A stretch of DNA of 64,000 nucleotides, taken from positions 2,666,001-2,730,000 of the forward strand of contig AP025583.1 in NCBI GenBank assembly GCA_022846095.1, read 5' to 3'. Shown here piece by piece: positions 44,511 to 53,075 of the stretch (positions are counted from its first letter, which is position 1; every line of letters starts with the position of its first letter). A model generated the notes under the pieces. The model made no database searches, was not told the origin of the DNA, and worked only from the letters and a program-made list of their open reading frames with translations. The position numbers and the translations under genes are program-made. The DNA is from Oscillospiraceae bacterium (GTDB taxonomy: Bacteria; Bacillota; Clostridia; Oscillospirales; Oscillospiraceae).

Positions 44511-45056
44511 CTAAATCGTGCGGCGGTACACGGTAATTTTAATCTTCCCATAGCGGTACTCCCTGCCCTTCTCGTAGGGGGCGGGAAGCTCCGGCAGCGG
44601 GGTATCCAGGGCGCTTTCGCACACCATTATACCATTTTCAGTCATAATGTCAATCGCGGCGATAAGCTCCAGGGCCTTTTCCAGGCAGCCGGAGGCGTAG
44701 GGCGGGTCCAGGAACACCAGGTCGAACTTCTCCCTGCACCCGGTGAGGAAGGCCGCGAAATCCCCCTGCACCACCCTGGCCCGCTCCGCCAGGCGGGTGG
44801 CCTCCAGGTTTTCCCGGATAATGGCCGCGGCCTCCCGCCGCACGTCCACAAAGACGGCCTGGGCCGCCCCGCGGGAGAGGGCCTCGATGCCCAGCTGGCC
44901 CGTGCCGGCGAAGAGATCCAGCACCCGGCGGCCCTCCACGTCGAACTGGACGATGTTAAAAATGGACTCCTTCACCTTGTCGGTGGTGGGCCGGGTCTCC
45001 AGGCCGGGCAGCTCCCTGAGCCGCCGCCCCCGGGCCGAGCCGGTAATCACTCTCAT
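44511..45056 (-). CDS. rsmD: 16S rRNA (guanine-N2) methyltransferase RsmD
   Basis: 181 residues, methylates G966 of 16S rRNA. It has the start MRVITGSARGRRL, RPTTDKVKESIFNIV, the SAM motif VLDLFAGTGQLGIEAL (~46) and the catalytic DPPY (~116). Its ATG overlaps the uvrC stop by the bases ATGA, so it is coupled to uvrC; coaD follows 45 bases later. Confidence 0.94.
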   Translation of the reverse strand: MRVITGSARGRRLRELPGLETRPTTDKVKESIFNIVQFDVEGRRVLDLFAGTGQLGIEALSRGAAQAVFVDVRREAAAIIRENLEATRLAERARVVQGDFAAFLTGCREKFDLVFLDPPYASGCLEKALELIAAIDIMTENGIMVCESALDTPLPELPAPYEKGREYRYGKIKITVYRRTI

Positions 45057-46960
45057 GTTCCTTCTCCTTTGCCGGGGGTCTGCTCCCCCTTGGCGTTAAA
45101 ATACGTGTACACCGCCCTGGCGGTATTTTTAGGCACGGCCTGCTCCAGCTCCGCCAGGGTGGCCGCTTTGATATTCTTGACGCTTTTGAAGTGCTTTAGC
45201 AGCTCCGCGCGGCGGCGCTCCCCCACGCCGGGGATCTTGTCCAGCACCGAGCCCTTCACCCGCTGGGCCTGCTGCTGGCGGTGGAACTCGATGGCGAAGC
45301 GGTGGGTCTCCTCCTGGATCTGCCCGATGAGGGAGAACACCGCCTGGTTGGCCTGTATGCCGATCTCCCGGCCCTCCGGGGTCACCAGGGCCCGGGTGCG
45401 GTGGCGGTCGTCCTTCACCATGCCGAACACCGGGATATTGAGGTTCAGCTCCTCCAGCACCCGCACGGCCACCCTGGCGTGGTTCTCGCCGCCGTCGATG
45501 AGCAGCAGGTCGGGCAGCTCCCCGAACTTCTCGTCCCCCTCCAGGTAGCGCTTGAAGCGCCGCGTGAGCACCTGCTCCATGGAGGCGTAGTCGTCCGGCG
45601 CGTCCATGTCCTTGAGCTTGAAGTGCCGGTAGTCCCGCTTCAGGGGCCGGGCGTTGACGTAGACCACCATGGAGGCCACGATGTCGTCCGCGCCCTGGTT
45701 GGAGATGTCATAGCTCTCCATGCGCATGGGGGGCCTGTCCAGGCCCAGCATCCGCGCGAGCAGCTCCAGCAGCTTGGACTGGCGCTCCTCCCGGGTGGTC
45801 CAGCGCTCCACCTCCTCGGCGGCGTTCTTGTTGGCCAGGCGGATCAGATCCACCTTGGCCCCCCGCTGGGGGGTAATCAGGTTCACCCGGCGGCCCGCCG
45901 CCTCGGAGAGCATCCGGGCCAGGGGGACCTCGTCGTCGATCTCGCAGGGCAGCAGAATCTGGCGGGGCAGGCTGCCCCGGCCCCCGTAGTACTGCCCCAC
46001 CAGGGCGGAGACCGCCTCGCCGGGCTCCGCCTCCATGGGCGTCTCAATGAGATCCCAGTCCTTGGCGGCCAGCTCCCCGTCCACGTAGTGGAGCACCACG
46101 AAGCAGCTCTTGGCGTCCCCCCGGTGGAAGCCCACCACGTCGGTGTCCGCCAGGGACCCGGCCACCACCTTCTGCCGCTTGCCCAGCAGCTCAATGGCCC
46201 GGTAGCGGTCCCGCAGCTCGGCCGCCTTCTCGAAGCGCAGCTCCTCGGCGGCCAGGGCCATCTCGGCGCTCAGCTCCTCCCCCACCTCCTTGAACTGCCC
46301 CTCCAGCAGGCGCACCGCCTGGCCGATGGCCTCCCGGTAGCGGGACTGGTCCATCTCCCGGCGGCAGTAGCCGTCGCACTGGCCCATGTGGTAGTTCAGG
46401 CACGGGCGCTCCTTGCCGATGTCCCGGGGGAACTTGCGCCCGCAGGAGGGCAGGCGCAGGGCCCGGCGCAGCGCGTCGATGATGCCCTGGGTGCTCCCCC
46501 GGCTGCCGTAGGGCCCGAAGTAGCGGGCCCCGTCCTCCTCCGCCCGGTTTGCCATGGAGAATTTGGGGTATTCCTCCTTCACCGTCAGGCGGATGTAGGG
46601 GTAGCCCTTGTCGTCCTTGAGCAGGATGTTGTAGTGGGGCTGGTGGCGCTTGATGAGGGAGGACTCCAGCACTAGGGCCTCGAACTCGCTGTCCGCCACG
46701 ATTACGTCGAAGTGGTCGATTTGGCTGACCATGGCCCGGGTCTTCTCCGTGTGGGACGCCGAGTCCACAAAATACTGGGACACCCGGTTTTTCAGCGCCT
46801 TGGCCTTGCCCACGTAGATGACCACGTTTTTCGCGTCCTGCATGATATACACGCCCGGCTTGAGGGGCAGGGCGTGGGCTTTTTCTTTTAACTCGTCAAA
46901 CTTCTCAGACCTGCACACGCGGGCCCACTCCGCCTCTGTCAGCGGCCTTGGTTCTCCCAA
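45053..46960 (-). CDS. uvrC: Excinuclease ABC subunit C
   Basis: 635 residues. The N-terminal GIY-YIG nuclease begins KPGVYIMQDAKNVVIYVGKA (~33), then an UvrB-binding coiled coil (ELRDRYRAIELL), the C-terminal RNase H-like nuclease (LLLIDGGENHARVAV, ~483) and a helix-hairpin-helix pair (DKIPGVGERRRAELLKHFKS). It makes both incisions in nucleotide excision repair. The start is TTG at 46960 with GGGAGG about ten bases upstream. uvrA and uvrB are not in the window. Confidence 0.93.
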   Translation of the reverse strand: MGEPRPLTEAEWARVCRSEKFDELKEKAHALPLKPGVYIMQDAKNVVIYVGKAKALKNRVSQYFVDSASHTEKTRAMVSQIDHFDVIVADSEFEALVLESSLIKRHQPHYNILLKDDKGYPYIRLTVKEEYPKFSMANRAEEDGARYFGPYGSRGSTQGIIDALRRALRLPSCGRKFPRDIGKERPCLNYHMGQCDGYCRREMDQSRYREAIGQAVRLLEGQFKEVGEELSAEMALAAEELRFEKAAELRDRYRAIELLGKRQKVVAGSLADTDVVGFHRGDAKSCFVVLHYVDGELAAKDWDLIETPMEAEPGEAVSALVGQYYGGRGSLPRQILLPCEIDDEVPLARMLSEAAGRRVNLITPQRGAKVDLIRLANKNAAEEVERWTTREERQSKLLELLARMLGLDRPPMRMESYDISNQGADDIVASMVVYVNARPLKRDYRHFKLKDMDAPDDYASMEQVLTRRFKRYLEGDEKFGELPDLLLIDGGENHARVAVRVLEELNLNIPVFGMVKDDRHRTRALVTPEGREIGIQANQAVFSLIGQIQEETHRFAIEFHRQQQAQRVKGSVLDKIPGVGERRRAELLKHFKSVKNIKAATLAELEQAVPKNTARAVYTYFNAKGEQTPGKGEGT

Positions 46961-47048
46961 ATCCGTTCACCTCCCGGTGATAGTATCGATTATCATAGCA
47001 TATCCGCGCGAAAAAAAACAGAGTGGGATTTCCCCCTCTGTCTCTTCG

Positions 47049-47112
47049 GCGGGCCGATGTGGGCATCGGCCCCTACGCGGCGCCCTGTAGGGCGGGGGCT
47101 TGCCCCCGCCGC
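47049..47112 (+). repeat. Composite intergenic repeat, fragment F
   Basis: Holds the GGGCCGATGTGGGCATCGGC block found at one end of copies A, C and E, followed by CCCTGTAGGGCGGGGGCTTG and CCCCCGCC, which recurs in degenerate form at 48737-48765. It lies between uvrC and the VanW gene. Confidence 0.7.
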
Positions 47113-47126
47113 CCCTCCTGCCCCTG

Positions 47127-47948
47127 CTACTTCATGCCCTCCAGCATGGGGTTATACATCATTACGGCGTGGTTTTCAGCCACCGGCTCGTCCCCAATCA
47201 GGTTCCCGTCCAGATCGTACACCCGGCGGGCGATCACGTTGTGGCGGGTGAAGCCGCCCCAGTACTCCCCCCGGATCTCGTGCTCCCGCTCGTAGATCTC
47301 GTACCGGCACGCCTGGGGCGCGTCGCTGCGCCACTGGCCCTCCAGGTGGGAGGCCGTCAGGCGCAGGCAGAGCCGCCAGGCGTGGGGGGTGTCGTTGCGG
47401 ATCACCAGGTCCAGGTAGTTGTAGTAGCAGGTGGCCCCGCTGCCGAAGGGCTGGGTGCGGTCCGCGTCGGGGAACACGTCGTAGCCGTGGCGGTGGCGCT
47501 CCACCACGGTGAGGGGGGTGTGCAAAGTCATCCAGTACAGCAGGTTGGAGAGCTGGCACAGCCCGCCCCCCACGTCGGCCGTCACGCCGCCGTTTTTCAG
47601 CAGCATCCCCTCCACGTAGCCCTTGCGCCGGGTGGGCTTGCCGATGCGCCGCCAGTAGGACAGGCTCTCGCCCGGCAGGAGCACCACCCCGTCCAGCCGC
47701 GCCGCGGCCAGGCCCAGGTTGACCACCTTGTTCTCCTGCATCCACATGTCCACGTTTTTCAGCCGCCGCATCAGCGGCGTGCGGTGGGACGCGCACAGGT
47801 GGCGGCACTCCCGCTCGGGCCGCCTGCGGGCGTACCGCACCCCGCCCAGCAGCCACCAGGCCCACCGCCGGGCGCGGAAATACCGCGCCCCCAGCCAGAG
47901 GCGCAGATCGCTCCTGCTCTTCGGTTCCGCGTGGGCCTGCCATTTCAC
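47127..47948 (-). CDS. VanW family protein
   Basis: 273 residues. The VanW signature is PGESLSYWRRIGKPTRRKGYV (~93) followed by GGGLCQLSNLLYWM (~129). VanW is found in some glycopeptide resistance clusters, but no vanHAX-type gene is near, so this is an ordinary stand-alone family member, of unknown function. It overlaps the EcsC-family gene upstream by four bases, so the two are coupled. Confidence 0.85.
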   Translation of the reverse strand: MKWQAHAEPKSRSDLRLWLGARYFRARRWAWWLLGGVRYARRRPERECRHLCASHRTPLMRRLKNVDMWMQENKVVNLGLAAARLDGVVLLPGESLSYWRRIGKPTRRKGYVEGMLLKNGGVTADVGGGLCQLSNLLYWMTLHTPLTVVERHRHGYDVFPDADRTQPFGSGATCYYNYLDLVIRNDTPHAWRLCLRLTASHLEGQWRSDAPQACRYEIYEREHEIRGEYWGGFTRHNVIARRVYDLDGNLIGDEPVAENHAVMMYNPMLEGMK

Positions 47949-48721
47949 GGCGCAAATCCCTCCCGCCGTTTTTTCTCCAAAAAGCGCTTTTGGTACTTCA
48001 GCGCCCCGTAGGCGCTCACCCTGCGGCTGACCGTAAAATTGGTCACGCCGCCCGCCACGCCCACCACGGGCAGGCCCTGGACAAATTTATTGACCAGCAG
48101 GCGCCGTGAGAGCACCCCGGCGGTCTCGCGGATCTGCCCCTCCAGGTCGAAGCTGACGCTCCAGCCGTGGTCCAGGGCGCGGGCGAACCTGTCCGCCTCG
48201 GCGCCGTAGGCCCCGCGCTCCTCCCCCAGCGCGGCGCAGAGCAGCAGCAGGAGATAGCAGCGCTCCTGGGGCGTGTCGTAGGGGAAGCCGTAGCGCAGGG
48301 CGGTCTCGTACAGGTTTTTCAGCAGCAGGCCCAGCAGCACAGGGATGTCGGGCAGGCCGATCCCCAGCACGCCCAGGGCGCTGCCCTCCAGGGCCGCGGC
48401 GCAGGCGCCCAGGCCCCCGCTCACCCCGGCGCCCCGGTTCATCCGGCGCAGGGCCCTTCCGTCCAGCGCGCCGGCCAGCTCCGCGTGGGCATCGGCCAGC
48501 TTCTCCCCGGGGAAGGTCTTCTCCAACAGGGGGCCGCCCCGCTCAAAGAGCAGCTGGAACGCCTTATAAAAGGCGCCGTCCAGCGTCTGCCGCAGGCCGG
48601 CGGGGATCTTCTCCTCCAGCCGCGCCCGGACGGCCGCGGCCGGGCCGGGCGGCTTCTCCCGGAGCATGCGGGCCTCCCGCCGCTCCAGCGCGTCCAGCTT
48701 TCGGTTATAGGACAGCTTCAT
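47945..48721 (-). CDS. EcsC family protein
   Basis: 258 residues. The Ala/Leu-rich middle (GLGACAAALEGSALGVLGIGLPDIPVLLGLLLKNLYE) and the glycine-rich VVGVAGGVTNFTV end fit the EcsC family, whose Bacillus member is linked to an ABC transporter. No ABC transporter is here. The biochemical role is unknown. It heads a two-gene unit with VanW. Confidence 0.8.
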   Translation of the reverse strand: MKLSYNRKLDALERREARMLREKPPGPAAAVRARLEEKIPAGLRQTLDGAFYKAFQLLFERGGPLLEKTFPGEKLADAHAELAGALDGRALRRMNRGAGVSGGLGACAAALEGSALGVLGIGLPDIPVLLGLLLKNLYETALRYGFPYDTPQERCYLLLLLCAALGEERGAYGAEADRFARALDHGWSVSFDLEGQIRETAGVLSRRLLVNKFVQGLPVVGVAGGVTNFTVSRRVSAYGALKYQKRFLEKKRREGFAP

Positions 48722-48806
48722 GGCAAGCTCCTCTTAGGCGGCGGGGGCGCGCCCCCGCCCTACGGTGGTCAAAAACGCGTCGCAAAGCGCCCGCCCTGCA
48801 ATTATC

Positions 48807-48837
48807 AAAAAACGCGCCGCAAAGCGGCGCGTTTTTT
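48807..48837 (-). terminator. ptsH terminator
   Basis: Stem AAAAAACGCGCCGC / GCGGCGCGTTTTTT with loop AAA, on the minus strand followed by its T run. Confidence 0.88.
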
Positions 48838-48850
48838 CGTGCAGATAGGG

Positions 48851-49114
48851 TTACTCAGAGAAATTGGAAGTGATGAGCTCAATGAGCGCCTCAACCGCTT
48901 CCTTCTCATCGGGGCCGTCCGCGATGAGGTTGATGGAGGTCCCCTTCACGATGCCGAGGGAGAGCACACCCAGCAGGCTCTTGGCATTGACTCTGCGCTC
49001 GTCCTTTTCCACCCAGATGGAGCTCTTGAACTCGTTGGCCTTCTGGATGAAGAAGGTAGCCGGCCTCGCGTGCAGACCGACCTGGTTGTTCACGACTGCC
49101 TCTTTCATATACAT
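48851..49114 (-). CDS. ptsH: Phosphocarrier protein HPr
   Basis: 87 residues. With the ATG at 49114 the catalytic histidine is His15 (GLHARPAT) and the regulatory serine is Ser46 (AKSLLGV), the canonical numbering, which decides the start. His15 carries phosphate in sugar PTS uptake; Ser46 phosphorylation by HPr kinase drives catabolite control in Firmicutes. No ptsI is adjacent. The gene has its own promoter and terminator, so it is monocistronic, downstream of mutS2. Confidence 0.93.
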   Translation of the reverse strand: MYMKEAVVNNQVGLHARPATFFIQKANEFKSSIWVEKDERRVNAKSLLGVLSLGIVKGTSINLIADGPDEKEAVEALIELITSNFSE

Positions 49115-49153
49115 AGCGTTTCCCCCCAAGATGCGTTCGCATACTTCACGTAT

Positions 49154-49182
49154 AGAATAGCAAATTTGTCCCAAACCGTCAA
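49154..49182 (-). promoter_or_regulatory. ptsH promoter
   Basis: On the minus strand TTGACG (49177-49182), 17 bases, TATTCT (49154-49159), 40 bases before the ATG. Confidence 0.75.
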
Positions 49183-49257
49183 TGACATTTTGCACAAATT
49201 CCGAAAATGAAACTGGATCTATTGACGGAGCGATGCGAAAAAACCACCATACGCCCC

Positions 49258-49290
49258 CTATTTCAGGTCCACCACCGTGACGCCATCCTC
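49258..49290 (-). pseudogene. Second copy of the mutS2 3' end (11 codons with stop)
   Basis: On the minus strand it reads EDGVTVVDLK-stop, the same peptide that ends mutS2 at 49401-49433, 143 bases upstream in gene direction. Eight of eleven codons differ in sequence, yet every change is silent (for example TTA against CTG for Leu, GAT against GAC for Asp, TAA against TAG). It has no start and cannot be translated alone. Confidence 0.85.
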
Positions 49291-49293
49291 CAG

Positions 49294-49400
49294 GCGCGGG
49301 CGTGTCCTGCGGGACACGCGGATATTCACGCCGCGCCTTCCGGGGGGCACCAGTTCCCCCCGGATGCCCCCCTCCGCTCTGCGAGGCGGACGAAGGCTTT
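49294..49400 (-). repeat. Three-hairpin element between the two mutS2 ends
   Basis: About 107 bases between the mutS2 stop and the duplicated tail. On the gene strand it forms TCCGCCTCGCAGAGCGGA, then TCCGGGGGG-AACTGGT-CCCCCCGGA, then GCGTGTCC-CGCA-GGACACGC. It holds no reading frame of note. The arrangement parallels the gdhA element but the sequence is unrelated. Confidence 0.6.
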
Positions 49401-51779
49401 TTACTTTAAATCTACCACGGTCACGCCGTCCTCTCCCTCGCCGTAGCGGCCGGGCCGAAAAGACTTCACATAACGGCTGCGCTTGAGGTGCTCGCGCACG
49501 GCGCGGCGCACCGCGCCGGTGCCCTTGCCGTGGATGACCGTCACCTGGGTCAGCTTGCCCATCACCGCGTTGTCCAGAAACAGGTCCAGCGCCCCCAGGG
49601 CCTCGTCCACCATCATGCCCCGCAGATCCACCTCCGGGGAGGCCCCCAGGCTGCGCAGCTGGTGCTCGGTGCGCTGGATGAATTTTTTGGCCTCCTTCTG
49701 GGTCTGGGTCTCCCCCTCCACCACGCGCACCTCGTCCTGCTTAGCGGAGATCTTCAAAATACCCGCCTGGAGCTGGAGGGAGCCGTCCTTGCCCACCGAG
49801 ATAACGGCGGCCTGGGTGCCCATCTTCACCAGCTCCACGGTGTCCCCCGCCACGGCGGGACGGGTGGGGGGCGGCGCCGGCTCCTCGCTGCGCGCGCCCA
49901 GCTTCCCCTCGGCCTCGTTGAGCTGGCGCTTGAGCCCGGCCCGGCGGTCGTTGTCGGCCTGCCAGTCCTCCTCCCTGCGCTGGCGCCTGCGCATCTCGTT
50001 GAGCTCCTTGAAGACCCCGTCGGCGGTGCTGCGTGCCTCCTCTAGAATGGCGCGGGCCTCGGCCTGTGCCTTCTCCACCGCCTTGGCCCGCTCCTTCTCC
50101 AGCTTCTCCCGGTACTCCCGGGCCACCTTGGCGGAGTCCTCCATCTCCCGGCGCAGCCTCCGGGCCGCCTCCTTCTCCCGCTCCATGGCCTGGCGCTGCT
50201 CGTCCAGCTGGGTGAGCACGTCCTCAAAGCGCACGTTCTCCGCGTCGATGCGGGCGGCGGCCTTCTGGATGATATACTTGGGCAGACCCAGCCGCTCCGA
50301 TATGGCGAAGGCGTTGGACTTGCCGGGGATGCCCACCAGCAGCCGGTAGGTGGGGGCCAGGGTCTCCACGTTGAACTCGCAGGAGGCGTTCTCCACCCCC
50401 GGCGTGGTCATGGCGTAGACCTTGAGCTCGGCGTAGTGGGTGGTGGCGGCCACCAGGGCGCCCAGCTCCCGGGCGCTCTCGATGATGGCGGCGGCCAGGG
50501 CCGCGCCCTCGATGGGGTCGGTACCCGCCCCCAGCTCGTCGAAGAGGATCAGCGTGGCGTCGTCCGCCTCCTGCAAAATCCCCACGATGTTGGTCATGTG
50601 GGAGGAGAAGGTGGACAGGCTCTGGGCGATGGACTGCTCGTCGCCCACGTCGGCCAGCACCCGGTGGAACACCACGATTTGGCTGTCGTCGTCCACGGGG
50701 ATGTGCAGCCCGCACTGGGCCATCAGGGTCAGCAGGCCGATGGTCTTGAGGGTGACGGTCTTGCCGCCGGTGTTGGGGCCGGTGATGACCAGGGTGTCGT
50801 ACGCCTCCCCCAGCGCCAGGTCGTTGGCCACCGCCCGGGCCGGATCCAGCAGGGGGTGGCGGGCCCGGCGCAGCCGCACGCCCCGCCGGGCGATCCGGGG
50901 GGCGCAGGCGTTCATGCGCATGGAGAGCTTGGCCCGGGCGAAGATGCCGTCCAGCAGGACCAGCAGGTCGTAGTCCTGCTGGATGTCCTCCTTGTGGGCG
51001 GCCGCCTCGGCGGACAGCTCGGCCAGGATGCGCTCGATCTCCTTCTCCTCCCGGGCCTGGAGCTCCCGCAGCTCGTTGTTTGCCTTCACCACCCCCATGG
51101 GCTCGATGAAGAAGGTGCCGCCGGAGGAGGACACGTCGTGCACCAGCCCGGGCACGTCGTTTTTGCACTCCGATTTGACGGGCACCACGTAGCGGTCGTT
51201 GCGCTGGGTGATGATGGTTTCCTGTAAATAGCGGGCCTGGGAGGAGGAAATCAGCTTTTGCAGGATGTCCCGCACCTTGCTGGCGGTGGCGCGGATATGC
51301 CGCCGGATGTCGGCAAGCTCCGGGCTGGCGGAGTCGGCGATCTCGTCCTCTCCCAGGATGGAGCCGGTGATCTTCTCCTCCAAAAAGCGGTTGGACGTCA
51401 GGGAGCGGAACAGGTGGTCGATGCAGGTCTTGGCCGAGCCCTCCCGGCCGTCGGCGTACTCCTTGGCGGAGCGGGCGGCGCGCAGCACGGCGGCCACGCC
51501 CAGCAGCTCCCGGGTGTTGAGCGCGCCCCCCATATCGGCCCGCTGTAGGCTGGCGCTCACCGGCTTCACGCCGGAGAGGGAGGGGGTGCCCCGCAGGGTC
51601 ATCATCCCCACCGCCGCCGTGGTCTCCTCCAGGCGGCGCTGTACGTCGTCTGCGTCGGTCAGAGGGCGCAGGCGCAGGGCCTGCTCCTTCCCCTCCTCGG
51701 TGACGGCCTGCTCGGCCAGGCGCTCCAGCACGCGGGGCAGCTCCAGGGTCTGAATGGACTTTTCAAATAAATCGGTCAT
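49401..51779 (-). CDS. mutS2: Endonuclease MutS2
   Basis: 792 residues. Order: core and clamp helices, ATPase with Walker A GPNTGGKTVTLKT (~334), STFSSHMTNI, Walker B LILFDELGAGTDP (~410), a long coiled coil (~515-640) and a C-terminal Smr nuclease domain with VDLRGMMVDEAL (~717) and IHGKGTGAVRRAVREHL (~755). MutS2 acts against recombination intermediates and, in Firmicutes, splits collided ribosomes (RqcU). GAGGTAAAAACCC precedes the ATG. Its 3' end is duplicated beyond the stop. Confidence 0.95.
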   Translation of the reverse strand: MTDLFEKSIQTLELPRVLERLAEQAVTEEGKEQALRLRPLTDADDVQRRLEETTAAVGMMTLRGTPSLSGVKPVSASLQRADMGGALNTRELLGVAAVLRAARSAKEYADGREGSAKTCIDHLFRSLTSNRFLEEKITGSILGEDEIADSASPELADIRRHIRATASKVRDILQKLISSSQARYLQETIITQRNDRYVVPVKSECKNDVPGLVHDVSSSGGTFFIEPMGVVKANNELRELQAREEKEIERILAELSAEAAAHKEDIQQDYDLLVLLDGIFARAKLSMRMNACAPRIARRGVRLRRARHPLLDPARAVANDLALGEAYDTLVITGPNTGGKTVTLKTIGLLTLMAQCGLHIPVDDDSQIVVFHRVLADVGDEQSIAQSLSTFSSHMTNIVGILQEADDATLILFDELGAGTDPIEGAALAAAIIESARELGALVAATTHYAELKVYAMTTPGVENASCEFNVETLAPTYRLLVGIPGKSNAFAISERLGLPKYIIQKAAARIDAENVRFEDVLTQLDEQRQAMEREKEAARRLRREMEDSAKVAREYREKLEKERAKAVEKAQAEARAILEEARSTADGVFKELNEMRRRQRREEDWQADNDRRAGLKRQLNEAEGKLGARSEEPAPPPTRPAVAGDTVELVKMGTQAAVISVGKDGSLQLQAGILKISAKQDEVRVVEGETQTQKEAKKFIQRTEHQLRSLGASPEVDLRGMMVDEALGALDLFLDNAVMGKLTQVTVIHGKGTGAVRRAVREHLKRSRYVKSFRPGRYGEGEDGVTVVDLK

Positions 51780-51913
51780 GGGTTTTTACCTCAAATCACA
51801 TGATTGCCTCCATATGATACACCAAAACCGTGAAAATGAACAGTGCTATTTCCCGCGGGAGCGGATTCCCGGCCGGTTCCCGCCCCGCGGGAGGAAATTC
51901 CCGCCCCATTGGC

Positions 51914-51943
51914 TGTGCAAGGCCCCGTCCGGTGTGCTACAAT
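51914..51943 (+). promoter_or_regulatory. Promoter of XRE-membrane gene
   Basis: TGTGCA (51914-51919), 18 bases, TACAAT (51938-51943) with a TG extension before the -10. It lies about 30 bases before the ribosome site. Confidence 0.5.
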
Positions 51944-51974
51944 TTCACCATAGAAAGAGAAAGGAGGCGCTTTT

Positions 51975-53075
51975 ATGGGGGCCGAACAGGAATTTGGCGA
52001 GCGCCTGCGGCGCTACCGGAAGGAGAAGGGCCTGACCCAGCAGGAGCTGGCCGACCGGGTGGGGGTGAGCAACAAGACCGTCTCCCGCTGGGAGAGCGGG
52101 GGCGGCTACCCCGACGTGTCCATGCTGGTGCCCCTGGCCAGGGCCCTGGGGGTGGCGGTGGACGATTTGCTGGACCCCGGGCGGCCGGTGCGCACCCTCA
52201 CCCGGACGGACTGGCAGGGGCTGCTCTCCTTCGCCTTTGCCCTGGGCGGGGGGCTGCTCTATTTCCTGCTGCGCCTCTTCGCCCCCGCCCCGGTCTGCTA
52301 TCTGATCTACCTGGGGTGCATGGCCTACGGGGTCTACCTCCAGGCCCACTACGCCCGGCACAGCCGCTGGTTCCGGCTGGCCAACGCCGCCATGGACTTT
52401 GCCGTGAGCCTGTCCTTCGTCACCACGGCCGGGACGGCCGCCGCGGCCTGGGTGGGCGGCCTTGAGGCCGCGGCGCTGCTGCTGCAGACCCCCGTCCGGC
52501 TTGCGGCGGCGGGTCTGGCGGCGGCACTGGCGGCGCTGATGACGGCGGCCGCCTGCCTGGCGGTGGAGCGCTGGGGCTTCCGCACGCCCCGCTGGCGGGA
52601 CGCCTGCCTCCGCCTGGAAAGGCCGGGCCCGCGCCGTCTGGCCCCAGCCCTGTGCGTCCTGGCGCTGCCCCTGTTCTGGGCGGCCTACCGCCTGCCCCTG
52701 CCGCCCGGGTGCTACCTGAACCAAAAAGCCGCATACCTGGGGCTGTTGGCCGCGCTCACCGCCCTGTGCCTCGCGCTCTCCCTGAAAAAGGGATACCGGC
52801 CCATGCTCTGCTCCGCCGCCGTCCTGGCCGTGGTGGGGTTATGGCTGCCCGCCCTGGCCCGGCAGTACGCCTGGCTGAGCATCTCCGGCAGGGTGGCGGA
52901 GGCCGGCCCCATGCTGGCGGAGCGCTACCCGCGCTTCGGCGCGCTGTCCGCCGGGCAGCTGGCCGCCGCCCTCGCCGGGGCGTGTGTCTGCCTAATCCCG
53001 GCTGTGCTGCGCGTGGGCCGCAGGCCGGAGGCGCCCGGGGAGAACGGCGGTCAAAAGACGCAGGCGGGCGCCTAA
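51975..53075 (+). CDS. XRE-family HTH protein with C-terminal membrane domain
   Basis: 366 residues. The first 65 form an HTH (FGERLRRYRKEKGLTQQELADRVGVSNKTVSRWE). After a short link come about eight hydrophobic segments with few charged residues. Such membrane-bound XRE proteins are common in Clostridia and may sense envelope or small-molecule signals, but no ligand is known. AAAGGAGG lies seven bases before the ATG. Its stop overlaps the convergent kdpE stop by four bases. Confidence 0.82.
   Translation: MGAEQEFGERLRRYRKEKGLTQQELADRVGVSNKTVSRWESGGGYPDVSMLVPLARALGVAVDDLLDPGRPVRTLTRTDWQGLLSFAFALGGGLLYFLLRLFAPAPVCYLIYLGCMAYGVYLQAHYARHSRWFRLANAAMDFAVSLSFVTTAGTAAAAWVGGLEAAALLLQTPVRLAAAGLAAALAALMTAAACLAVERWGFRTPRWRDACLRLERPGPRRLAPALCVLALPLFWAAYRLPLPPGCYLNQKAAYLGLLAALTALCLALSLKKGYRPMLCSAAVLAVVGLWLPALARQYAWLSISGRVAEAGPMLAERYPRFGALSAGQLAAALAGACVCLIPAVLRVGRRPEAPGENGGQKTQAGA

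Noticed and set aside
47127-47948. Vancomycin resistance locus because of a VanW family gene
   Set aside because: No vanH, ligase, vanX or two-component genes are near; VanW-family proteins are common outside resistance clusters.
49258-49433. mutS2 tail copies as a plain target-site duplication from a recent insertion
   Set aside because: A recent target duplication would be identical; here about a third of the bases differ, all silently.
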